From assembly GCA_902461815.1 (NCBI GenBank), contig CABPZE010000009.1, forward strand, positions 7,765 through 71,764: 64,000 bases of DNA, in the 5' to 3' direction. Of the stretch, positions 9,083-16,791 are shown piece after piece. A model generated the notes under the pieces. It searched no databases, had not been told where the DNA came from, and saw nothing but the letters and a program-made list of their open reading frames with translations. This stretch comes from CAG-390 sp003523225. Its GTDB lineage: Bacteria; Bacillota; Clostridia; Oscillospirales; CAG-272. A program made the translations under genes and the position numbers. Position 1 is the first letter of the stretch; the number at the start of each line of letters is the position of its first letter.

Positions 9083-11404
9083 TCAGAACAGACTAAGAAC
9101 ATCCGCTGATGTCTTGTCACTGCGTAGCGATATGTTGTCCAGGTCAATCGTAAACGAGCAGTTGATAAACTCCGGATAGTTTACACTCAGGCCGTTGAGA
9201 ATCTTCTCCATCTTATCCCTGTCAATTCCGAAAATTTCCGTCGGGCTTACGCCATCACTGTCAATATCATGATTCAGGAGACGCGTCAGTGTGAACTGAT
9301 AGTAACCATCGCACGCCTCTGCAAACTTATAGAGAGAGTAGAGAACGACAAGAGGCTCCGGGTACTCCCAAGGAGATCTTGTAATAGATACAACCCGATT
9401 CTTTTCTTTATATGCGTGACCCATACCAACTTCGTTGAAAGGCAAATCAACGAACCGCCCAAACGAACTCCAGATATCATTTACCCAGCTTTCTTTTGCA
9501 CCATCCTGAACAAGCAAAGAAAGAGTGTACTCTTTGCTGTAGGTTTCTCCCATATTCATACGCTTAACAAACCAGTTGATTTGAGGCGTATAAGATAAGT
9601 TTGTGAGCATGATGCCCCATGCGGCAGGCTCGTCCAAACCAATCTTATCAATTATTTGAGCAGTCCTGCTAAATCCACCTTCATCAAGCAACTCTGAATC
9701 TCTCAGAAAGCGCTTGAAAAAGCTGTACATCTGTGAACCCAGAGAATGCTTCTGATCAAAATCATTTTTGTACTCAAAGTACTGCTTAAACCAGTCAGCT
9801 TTTGGAGCGTGATGTGAATAGCAGTTAAGGCTTTTATTTGCAGACATCGATAAACCTCCCTTTGGCATTTCTAAGGACTTATAAACCAAACAGCCCTTTT
9901 CAACTTTATGACATTGCGCGCAATGTACACATTGTTCGCTAATCGTTACTTTACCATTTACCATGGAAATGCAACCATTATGGCAGTCAGCTTCGCATTC
10001 TCTACACCCGATGCAACACGCCGATTTACGAAAAACATTTTTAAAGAGTTTCACAAACAACGGATTACGTTTAGAATACTCTCTATCATATCGAACCTCA
10101 TAGCCATCCTTGATTGGATTCAGGGAAAAGGTAAATTCCTCATTTCGGAACAACATCCTATACGGCGACTCATCATTTAAAAGTACACCGATGGTCTTTA
10201 TCCATGTTTTCCAATCTACCTTGGGATTGTGAACCTCAATTACATTCTCTGTTTTTGTGGTTTTTTCTTCATACCCCATGCTAATTGAAAGATCTCGTCC
10301 ATTCTTGCGAGCTTTCCATCCGCCGTTCGCAATGAAATCCTCCAAAACATCTTTATCCGGCAGGTGTTGTTTATACAATTCTCTGATGATGTTTGCATAG
10401 GTATCAAATGAATCTGGGTAGCATTCCCTACTCATATACTCATTTCTCTCAGCAGCACGTGGACATACTAAGCATCCTGCTCTTCTGTTACCTTTCTTAT
10501 ATGCTTCATTTAAAATCAAGTCGTTTGCATAGATGTAGCAAAATAGTTCAGCGGAATTCCATTCAAGAATAGGATTACAGCTGTATTGCCCCTTGTGTTT
10601 TTCTCCAAGGCTAACATAATCGTATTCGCTACGAGATAAACTTTCGCTTCCTCTAACCCCAATAAACGCCATTCCGGTGAAATTGTTCTTACCAGTATAT
10701 TCGCGAAGTGCTATCACCTGAGGGGCTGTCTTATGAACACTGCAACACCATCTTGTGACCGTTGCCGGTGGGCCAAATTGTCTCCAGGTATATTCGGGTG
10801 AAAACTCTGATTTCGCACGAATAAACTCAATACCCAAGCTTTTGCACCATTCTTCAGTTAAATCTACTGTCTTGTAAGTATCGGGAAATTCCATCCCAGT
10901 ATCACCAAAGAGAACCTTGAACGCATTATGAGGAAGTGCTCTTTGTACGATATCGAGAGTTACAATACTATCTTTTCCGCCACTAAAAGCTACGTAAAAA
11001 ACATCAGCTTTTTTCTGATATTCGACATAGGTGTTATATACTTTTTTGATTGTTTCCTGAACAAAGCCTTCCATGAACGGAGTATTCTTACTTACCATTG
11101 CAGGCACATCAACAAAACGTAATTTTCCCCCCCGCGGCTCCGCATCTTCTAAAATTGTTATTTCAGGCGGAGAACATAATGATCCACCTTTAGTCTGGGC
11201 CACCTTCCGCCCACGATACCAATAGGTATTTGCTTCCGCCCACATATAGGGGTAGGTGTCGTCCTTTTCATAATCCCAATACCGGTCAAAGCCCAGCATA
11301 TCCAATTCCTTGTAATATACCGGACGAGGCTCTTTACTGAAATTCAGCGGTGTACTGTTCAGTATATAGCCTCCAGTAGATGGGTCCCAATCATAGGAGT
11401 ACAT
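9083..11404 (-). CDS. brxP: BrxP: PAPS-reductase-like / ferredoxin-like / DUF4007-like fusion
   Basis: 773 residues in at least three parts. Residues 1-110 resemble the N-terminal extension of archaeal-type PAPS reductases (YYKELDMLGFDRYW). Residues 130-330 are a PP-loop adenylyl-binding domain with FSGGKDS at 140-146, FGDTGMEFPDT, RWCCSVHK and CLVCPRA, as in DndC/SspD. Residues 463-505 hold two clusters, CCIGCRECEADC and CVHCAQC plus Cys505, which look like 4Fe-4S ferredoxin sites. Residues 525-773 look like DUF4007, with an N-terminal SHHAPKADWF block, GLDEPAAWGIMLTNL, and a final SPTEIFGIDRDKMEKIL winged-helix-like end. It replaces the PglX methylase in type 4 BREX. The likely job is sulfur insertion into the DNA backbone using sulfur from the adjacent desulfurase. 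Domains 1-3 are clear; the DUF4007 match is from memory of the family. Confidence 0.85.
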   Translation of the reverse strand: MYSYDWDPSTGGYILNSTPLNFSKEPRPVYYKELDMLGFDRYWDYEKDDTYPYMWAEANTYWYRGRKVAQTKGGSLCSPPEITILEDAEPRGGKLRFVDVPAMVSKNTPFMEGFVQETIKKVYNTYVEYQKKADVFYVAFSGGKDSIVTLDIVQRALPHNAFKVLFGDTGMEFPDTYKTVDLTEEWCKSLGIEFIRAKSEFSPEYTWRQFGPPATVTRWCCSVHKTAPQVIALREYTGKNNFTGMAFIGVRGSESLSRSEYDYVSLGEKHKGQYSCNPILEWNSAELFCYIYANDLILNEAYKKGNRRAGCLVCPRAAERNEYMSRECYPDSFDTYANIIRELYKQHLPDKDVLEDFIANGGWKARKNGRDLSISMGYEEKTTKTENVIEVHNPKVDWKTWIKTIGVLLNDESPYRMLFRNEEFTFSLNPIKDGYEVRYDREYSKRNPLFVKLFKNVFRKSACCIGCRECEADCHNGCISMVNGKVTISEQCVHCAQCHKVEKGCLVYKSLEMPKGGLSMSANKSLNCYSHHAPKADWFKQYFEYKNDFDQKHSLGSQMYSFFKRFLRDSELLDEGGFSRTAQIIDKIGLDEPAAWGIMLTNLSYTPQINWFVKRMNMGETYSKEYTLSLLVQDGAKESWVNDIWSSFGRFVDLPFNEVGMGHAYKEKNRVVSITRSPWEYPEPLVVLYSLYKFAEACDGYYQFTLTRLLNHDIDSDGVSPTEIFGIDRDKMEKILNGLSVNYPEFINCSFTIDLDNISLRSDKTSADVLSLF

Positions 11405-11412
11405 ATTCTATC

Positions 11413-12648
11413 TTATCCTTTCTTTGACCGGACCACTTTCGCCTCGGTTACTATTCTTCCTATATCACTGTAGCGTCTCCGGGCGATATATCCCTGCTGA
11501 CGCAGATATTCCAATGCAGAATCTTCATCCAGCACAATATTGCTGTTTGCCAGAATATCGACCAGAAGATCATTAAAATCCTTAAAGGAGGATGCCTGTT
11601 TTACAATAGCGCCAGCGCACACATTGGCGCTGAAGCCAATGTGGAGCAACATGAATTTCTGGCTGTAATTTGCGACAAAATGCTCCAGCAGATATTCGTT
11701 CCACGGATAACCGGCATACGGAAATGTTCCAAAGTCACGAATTTCTTGAAGCGACATATATTGCCCTGTGCAAATTCGCCCGATCGCCTCATCAGTTGCT
11801 TCAACATCAAACTGCGCCATATCCTGAGAGACAAACTCATTCTGACTTATGCGCAGAGAATTGGCATAAATCTCATCAAAATAAATCGTAGAACCAAGTT
11901 CCTGCTTCAAAACATTCAGCTCATCCAAGGTGAACCGAGAATGTTTACGGCAGTACTTTGCATACACTTCAGCCATGGACAAATCCTCGCCATATTTGCT
12001 GATAATGTTACCATTGAAGGAGAATCTGTCGTTCAGCTTATACCCGATGACATTTCTCATACCGACTGGCGTAATCCACTGGTACATTTCTTTAATGTCA
12101 GGGAAATGTGCCTCTACTGCTTCAACGAGTTCATTGCCAGTAACAAAGTCCCGTTCTTCAATACCATCCAAGATGAATTGAGAAATCCATTCCAATTCAG
12201 AATTGCTGAAATGAACACAATCCTCATAGAAATACTCGCCTGTTGCGTTCCAGATGAAATCATTGTTGGTGCTAAGGGCAAACTTGATTTTCTGTTCTGG
12301 AATGTAAGAGAGCTCAGCAGCAAGTCGCTCCACTTCAACAGGCCCGGCGGCTTCTTTAAGATACTCTCTGATGTCATCTTCAGGATTCATTTGCACGGTG
12401 TAGTCCTTTGCAAGGTAACTGCGCTGAAGAACATAATTTCCTTTGTTGATGTATGACAGATAAGGGTCATGGCGCACTTGTAGGCTCGGCTTGAGGTTTC
12501 CCTCAGCACAAGGAACGTACCTGATGAATGTATATTCAATTGTCAAAGAGCATCGCGGGGTTTTGCCCCACAATCCCTTACAGCAACTTTTGAGGCCGAA
12601 AAACGACACACTTTTTGAAACTTTTTCAAAAAAATTTTTTGGGCTCAT
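11413..12648 (-). CDS. Winged-helix-repeat protein with apparently replaced N-terminus (possible remnant)
   Basis: Read from ATG 12648 behind TGGAGGT, giving 411 residues. From about residue 60 it looks like a genuine protein: a truncated winged-helix end (VRHDPYLSYINKGNYVL), then a full unit beginning IREYLKEAAGPVEVERLAAE that resembles HARE-HTH/sigma-like winged helices, then two or three more divergent repeats. The first 55-60 residues are different: lysine/phenylalanine/serine-rich, encoded by T-runs and a GTGGGGCAAAACCCC hairpin, and look like translated non-coding DNA. I infer that recombination at the island edge replaced the true 5' end. The real protein may start inside, for example at ATG 12390 (MNPEDDIREYL). 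It ends 8 bases before brxP. Function is unknown; DNA binding or regulation of the island is plausible. Confidence 0.6.
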   Translation of the reverse strand: MSPKNFFEKVSKSVSFFGLKSCCKGLWGKTPRCSLTIEYTFIRYVPCAEGNLKPSLQVRHDPYLSYINKGNYVLQRSYLAKDYTVQMNPEDDIREYLKEAAGPVEVERLAAELSYIPEQKIKFALSTNNDFIWNATGEYFYEDCVHFSNSELEWISQFILDGIEERDFVTGNELVEAVEAHFPDIKEMYQWITPVGMRNVIGYKLNDRFSFNGNIISKYGEDLSMAEVYAKYCRKHSRFTLDELNVLKQELGSTIYFDEIYANSLRISQNEFVSQDMAQFDVEATDEAIGRICTGQYMSLQEIRDFGTFPYAGYPWNEYLLEHFVANYSQKFMLLHIGFSANVCAGAIVKQASSFKDFNDLLVDILANSNIVLDEDSALEYLRQQGYIARRRYSDIGRIVTEAKVVRSKKG

Positions 12649-12666
12649 GTAAAACCTCCAGAAAGC

Positions 12667-12697
12667 AAAAAATCCCGCCGTGAAATTCACAGCGGGA
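12667..12697 (-). terminator. Hairpin plus T6 in the leader of the BREX operon
   Basis: On the minus strand TCCCGC-t-GTGAA-t-TTCAC-g-GCGGGA is followed by six T's, a textbook intrinsic terminator shape. It lies between the proposed promoter and the ribosome site of the first island gene, only about 20 bases before that ATG. It may be an attenuator, a 5' protective stem-loop, or the terminator of a gene lost in the rearrangement. Confidence 0.6.
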
Positions 12698-12702
12698 AGT
12701 AC

Positions 12703-12731
12703 CTTATATATTGTTATATCTTCACAGACAA
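12703..12731 (-). promoter_or_regulatory. Probable promoter of the BREX-like operon
   Basis: On the minus strand a -35 TTGTCT (12726-12731) is separated by 17 bases from a -10 TATAAG (12703-12708). The expected transcript start near 12696 coincides with the base of the leader hairpin. The -35 box is weak, so the call is tentative. A second TTGACA, about 100 bases inside the first gene (in TGCTCTTTGACAATTGAATA), has no good -10 but may mark an older promoter. Confidence 0.4.
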
Positions 12732-12760
12732 AATGGTCAGTTGGTCAAAACGCAGAAAAC

Positions 12761-12795
12761 AAAAAAAGACCCACTACCTTTCGATAGTGAGTCTT
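12761..12795 (-). terminator. Intrinsic terminator downstream of lysS
   Basis: Minus strand GACTCACTA-TCGAAAGG-TAGTGGGTC (nine pairs including G-T wobble) followed by TTTTTTTG. It lies about 130 bases after the lysS stop and separates the housekeeping operon from the defence island. Confidence 0.75.
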
Positions 12796-12817
12796 GTGGG
12801 AAACTATAAGCTATTAT

Positions 12818-12847
12818 GTGATTTTAAGGGATTATACGGGAAATCAC
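12818..12847. repeat. Short inverted repeat GTGATTT / AAATCAC between lysS and the island
   Basis: GTGATTT and its exact complement flank 16 bases (12818-12824 and 12841-12847). It lies in the junction segment between lysS and the island. It could be an attachment or recombinase site, or an operator. A 7-bp stem can occur by chance and no integrase is visible. Confidence 0.3.
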
Positions 12848-12928
12848 ACATTGATTTGCTCCAAATTGGAGAACGGTTGGTGATTTTTGGTGACTAAAAC
12901 GGAGATTTTAGCCTTTTTTTGACCCAAA

Positions 12929-14890
12929 TCAATAGAGTTTTGCGCCTGCCGGAATGTGAGGATCGACCATCAGCAAATGGAGCTTTTCCTCGCCGTTTTC
13001 GTGATGCACAGCGGAGATCAGCATACCGCAAGAGTCAATGCCCATCATCGCTCTCGGAGGCAGATTGGTGATTGCAATGCAGGTCTTACCGACCAGTTCT
13101 TCCGGCTCATAATATTCGTGAATTCCACTCAAAATGACCCTATCTACGCCGGTTCCGTCGTCCAAAACGAACTTTAAGAGCTTTTTGGACTTCTTCACGG
13201 CTTCGCATTCCTTGACCTTTACGGCACGGAAATCGCTCTTGGAGAAGGTGTCAAAATCGACCTGATCTTGGAACAGAGGCTCGATCTGAACATTGGAAAA
13301 ATCAATTTTTTCCTCCACAACGGGAGCAGTCTGAGTAGCCTCCGCAGGAGCAGAAACTTCCTTGGAAACCTTCTTGTCAGAGTCCAACGGCTTCATTGTC
13401 GGGAACAGCAGTACGTCGCGTATTGCCGAAGCGTCTGTCAGCAGCATACACATACGGTCGATCCCGAAGCCGATACCACCTGTAGGCGGCATACCTATCT
13501 CAAGCGCATTGAGGAAGTCCTCGTCCGTGTGGTTTGCCTCCTCATCGCCCTGCGCCAGCAGCTCCTCCTGTGCGCGGAAGCGTTCACGCTGGTCTATCGG
13601 GTCGTTAAGCTCGGAGTAAGCATTAGCCATTTCCCAGCCGTTCATGAAGAACTCAAACCTCTCCACATAGTCCGGGTTATCCGGCTTGCGTTTGGTGAGG
13701 GGGGATATTTCAACCGGATGATCGGTGACAAATGTAGGCTGGATCATGTGCTCCTCGGCAAATTCCTCAAAGAAGAGATTGAGAATATCACCCTTCTTAT
13801 GGCGCGCCTCAAATGCAACTCCCTTTTCTTTGGCAATAGCCTTTGCCTCGTCGTCGCTGTGTATCTCGTTGAAGTCGACGCCCGAATACTTTTTCACCGC
13901 GTCAAGCATACTTATTCTCTCAAAAGGCTTGCCGAGATCCATCTCGACCCCGTTGTAGGTTATCACGGTAGTTCCCAGAACCTCTTTTGCCACATAACGG
14001 TACAGATTCTCGGTAAGCTCCATGATTCCATGATAATCGGTATACGCCTGATACAGCTCCATAAGGGTAAACTCAGGGTTGTGCCGGGTATCAATTCCCT
14101 CATTGCGGAATACCCTGCCTATCTCATACACCTTTTCAAGACCGCCCACAATAAGCCGCTTGAGGTAAAGCTCAAGCGATATGCGGAGCTTGAAGTCCTC
14201 GTCAAGAGCGTTGAAATGCGTCTGGAAGGGGCGAGCCGACGCTCCGCCCGCGTTTGAAACGAGGATCGGAGTCTCAACTTCAATAAAGCCCTGGCTGTCC
14301 AGATATCTTCTTATTGCGCTAATAATTTTTGAACGTGTAATAAGTGTGTCGCGGGATTCGGGATTCATAATGAGATCCACATACCGCTGACGGTAGCGAA
14401 GGTCGGTGTTTGTAAGCCCGTGATACTTTTCGGGAAGCACCTGAAGGCTCTTTGAAAGCAACGTCAACGACGTGGCGTGAATGGAAGTCTCGCCGGTCTT
14501 GGTCTTGAATACCGTTCCCTCAACACCCACAATGTCTCCGATATCCAGCTTCTTGAAGCCGCGATACTCCTCTTCTCCGACATTGTCGCGCGCAACATAA
14601 ACCTGAATGGTGCCGCCAAGATCCTGCACGTGGCAGAAGGAAGCCTTGCCCATGATACGCTTTGACATAAGACGACCGGCAACCGAAACCGCTTTTCCCT
14701 CAAGCGCCTCATAATTGTCCTTTATCTCATTTGAATGATGGGTGCGGTCGTATTTGGTTATAAGGAACGGGTCGTGTCCCTCGGCGCGTAGCTCATCGAG
14801 CTTCTGCCGTCTTACTGCCAACACATCGGTAGCATCCTGCTGAGTCTGCTGTCCACGGACCTCGCCGTTGTTTATCTGGTTGTCTGACAT
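12929..14890 (-). CDS. lysS: Lysyl-tRNA synthetase, class II, with C-terminal Trbp111-like domain
   Basis: Charges tRNA-Lys with lysine in the cytoplasm. The 653 residues are about 150 more than usual. An N-terminal OB-fold anticodon-binding domain (residues 40-170) is followed by the class II catalytic core: motif 2 is FRNEGIDTRHNPEFTLME and motif 3 is GGIGFGIDRMCMLL. After a linker of about 30 residues rich in Ala/Thr/Glu comes a second OB-fold, FDTFSKSDFRAVKVKEC to AGAKLY, matching the tRNA-binding domain (Trbp111/EMAPII/MetRS C-terminus), including LVGKTCIAITNLPPRAMMG. This extra domain normally sits on MetRS and probably raises tRNA affinity. The gene follows greA by 25 bases with the ribosome site AAAGGAC and is the last gene of its block. 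Confidence 0.97.
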   Translation of the reverse strand: MSDNQINNGEVRGQQTQQDATDVLAVRRQKLDELRAEGHDPFLITKYDRTHHSNEIKDNYEALEGKAVSVAGRLMSKRIMGKASFCHVQDLGGTIQVYVARDNVGEEEYRGFKKLDIGDIVGVEGTVFKTKTGETSIHATSLTLLSKSLQVLPEKYHGLTNTDLRYRQRYVDLIMNPESRDTLITRSKIISAIRRYLDSQGFIEVETPILVSNAGGASARPFQTHFNALDEDFKLRISLELYLKRLIVGGLEKVYEIGRVFRNEGIDTRHNPEFTLMELYQAYTDYHGIMELTENLYRYVAKEVLGTTVITYNGVEMDLGKPFERISMLDAVKKYSGVDFNEIHSDDEAKAIAKEKGVAFEARHKKGDILNLFFEEFAEEHMIQPTFVTDHPVEISPLTKRKPDNPDYVERFEFFMNGWEMANAYSELNDPIDQRERFRAQEELLAQGDEEANHTDEDFLNALEIGMPPTGGIGFGIDRMCMLLTDASAIRDVLLFPTMKPLDSDKKVSKEVSAPAEATQTAPVVEEKIDFSNVQIEPLFQDQVDFDTFSKSDFRAVKVKECEAVKKSKKLLKFVLDDGTGVDRVILSGIHEYYEPEELVGKTCIAITNLPPRAMMGIDSCGMLISAVHHENGEEKLHLLMVDPHIPAGAKLY

Positions 14891-14915
14891 TTTTTCCTGT
14901 CCTTTTTCAATAAGA

Positions 14916-15410
14916 TTAGTCGTGTGTCTTGGTTCTTGTTACTTCTGTTATTTCGAGTTTGATCTCTCCGCCGGGAGTTTCAACCGTTACCGTGTCGCCT
15001 GCCTTTTTACCTATCATAGCTTTACCGATAGGAGCAAGGTCGGATATTCTGCCGTTCATGGGGTCTGCCTCGTTTGAACCGACGATGCTGTACTCAAAGT
15101 CTTCTTCATCGGTAATATTGTGACCTTTAACGGTCGAGCCGACGCTTATGACCGACAGGTCGATCTTCGATTCGTCAACTATAACTGCGTTGGCAACCTT
15201 TTCTTCAAGCTCTTTGATCCTTGCCTCGACCTTTGCCTGCTCGGTTCTCGCCTCATCGTATTCGGCGTTTTCGGAAAGGTCGCCGAAGGAACGGGCAACC
15301 TCGATCTCGTGAACGACCTCGGCGCGGCGTGTATTTCTCAGGTAATCAAGTTCGGCTACCATTTCATTGTAGCCCTGCTGTGTAAATGTGAGCTTCTGTT
15401 CCTTAGACAT
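14916..15410 (-). CDS. greA: Transcription elongation factor GreA
   Basis: 164 residues, the usual size. It stimulates cleavage of backtracked RNA in stalled RNA polymerase. The N-terminal coiled-coil hairpin carries the acidic tip (ARSFGDLSENAEYDEAR, with the Asp-Leu-Ser-Glu-Asn-Ala-Glu signature), and the C-terminal FKBP-like domain is present (GKAMIGKKAGDTVTVETPGG). The start has AAGGAG eight bases ahead. It lies 51 bases after the S41 protease gene and 25 before lysS; greA-lysS pairing is common in Clostridia. Confidence 0.97.
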   Translation of the reverse strand: MSKEQKLTFTQQGYNEMVAELDYLRNTRRAEVVHEIEVARSFGDLSENAEYDEARTEQAKVEARIKELEEKVANAVIVDESKIDLSVISVGSTVKGHNITDEEDFEYSIVGSNEADPMNGRISDLAPIGKAMIGKKAGDTVTVETPGGEIKLEITEVTRTKTHD

Positions 15411-15461
15411 CTTTATGCTTCTCCTTATATATCAAAAATCATCTTTACGGTTTTATATATC

Positions 15462-16763
15462 TCAGCCGACTCCCAGCTCGCCGAGAGCTGTCATCATCTG
15501 GTTATCCTCAGCGTCGGTTATCTTATAGATATTCTTGTTTGCCAGAGACTTATCAAGCTCCACCTCAACATCGGGAATTATCCCAACGCCGTTGTAGCCC
15601 TCGGAGATCGGAGGATAATACATTCTGGTGGTCATCTTAAGCCCGCCGTCATAACCGAACGCGGAAAGATCGTAAATGCTCTGCATAGTCCCCTTGCCGA
15701 AGGTTACGGTTCCCACCACCTTGGCAATTTCATAATCCTTAAGAGCCGCAGTAAACAGCTCTGCAGCGCTGGCGGTGCTTCCGTTTGCAAGAACCACGCA
15801 TTTTCCGTACACCGCTCTGCGGTACTTGGATATGTCTTCTTTGGATACATTGCAGGCTGAATATGCAGAATCTGCGGGATAATTCACTACTCCGACCTTA
15901 GAGGAATACATCTGACTTGCGTCGCGTCCCGACGTTCTTATGACAACGTCTCCCTCGTTGAGTATATAGCTGAGCACAGCGGTAATTGAGGCAAGGTCGC
16001 CTCCGCCGTTGTATCTTACGTCAAAGATGAAGTACTCGCATCCCTGAGAGATCAGGTCGTCCATTGCCGCCGCAAACTGCCCCGGCGTGGTAAGGTCAAA
16101 CTGAGTCAGCCTCACAACGCCAACCTTGGGATTGACGGTGTTTACGTGATACATGACCGACAGCGCTTCAACCTCACGCCGCACCAGAGAATATGCTTTT
16201 TCTTCTCCGTCGCGACGCACAGTAAACACTGCCGTTGTACCTTCCTCGCCCTTGAGCTGCTTAAGCGCACCTTCAAAGCCAAGCTCGGATACCGGGACTC
16301 TGCTCTCCCCTGCGCCGACCGCAATTATCAGGTCACCGGGCTGGATCCCCGCTTCAAGCGCAGGTGAATCCGGCATTATGCCTGTTATTTCAATTGCCTT
16401 TTCATCGGAATTTTCTATTACCATAACGCCGATGCCAACGGTCTTGCCCTCATTTTCCGCATTCATAGCGGCAAAATCCTCGGCGCTGTAATAATGAGCG
16501 TATTTGTCCCCGGTCTCGTTTATAAACCAGTCGATAAGCCCGGTAAAGTCCGCGTCGTCGCCGATCTCGTAAAGCGCACTGGTAGATAAAAGTTCAAGTA
16601 TTTTGTCAAGCTTTGAATCGTCGGTTTTTGCATATTCCTGCTGAATTTCAACAAGACTCTGGCGGTACATCGACGAGCTTACGGCATATGCACCCATAAA
16701 GGAAATGAGTATTGCCACCAGAACAGTAAAGATCAGCACGGATAAAGATACTTTTTTCGACAT
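15462..16763 (-). CDS. S41-family C-terminal processing peptidase (CtpA/CtpB-like)
   Basis: 433 residues. A single N-terminal membrane helix (VSLSVLIFTVLVAILISFMG) anchors it outside the cell. A PDZ domain at about residues 95-180 (GIMPDSPALEAGIQPGDLI) selects C-terminal tails, and the S41 protease domain follows. The catalytic serine is in NGSTASAAELF and the lysine in FGKGTMQ, so the enzyme should be active. It sits directly after the LytM peptidase gene and downstream of ftsEX. In Bacillus relatives, CtpB cleaves signalling proteins during sporulation, and similar proteases process cell-wall hydrolases. A role in controlling the neighbouring peptidoglycan hydrolase is inferred from position. 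Confidence 0.92.
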   Translation of the reverse strand: MSKKVSLSVLIFTVLVAILISFMGAYAVSSSMYRQSLVEIQQEYAKTDDSKLDKILELLSTSALYEIGDDADFTGLIDWFINETGDKYAHYYSAEDFAAMNAENEGKTVGIGVMVIENSDEKAIEITGIMPDSPALEAGIQPGDLIIAVGAGESRVPVSELGFEGALKQLKGEEGTTAVFTVRRDGEEKAYSLVRREVEALSVMYHVNTVNPKVGVVRLTQFDLTTPGQFAAAMDDLISQGCEYFIFDVRYNGGGDLASITAVLSYILNEGDVVIRTSGRDASQMYSSKVGVVNYPADSAYSACNVSKEDISKYRRAVYGKCVVLANGSTASAAELFTAALKDYEIAKVVGTVTFGKGTMQSIYDLSAFGYDGGLKMTTRMYYPPISEGYNGVGIIPDVEVELDKSLANKNIYKITDAEDNQMMTALGELGVG

Positions 16764-16791
16764 TTATAAGCCTTTCAACAAGTAAAGATCA

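Noticed and set aside
9067..9147. Extended N-terminus for BrxC
   Set aside because: It would overlap the end of brxP by 65 bases, and the ATG at 9066 has a good ribosome site and a 16-base gap.
12649..12690. Upstream ATG at 12690 for the first island gene
   Set aside because: It lies inside the terminator-like hairpin and has no ribosome site; ATG 12648 has TGGAGGT.
14891..15461. T-box or lysine riboswitch controlling lysS
   Set aside because: lysS is 25 bases from greA and greA only 51 from the protease gene, leaving no room; no T-box sequence TGGNACCGCG is present.
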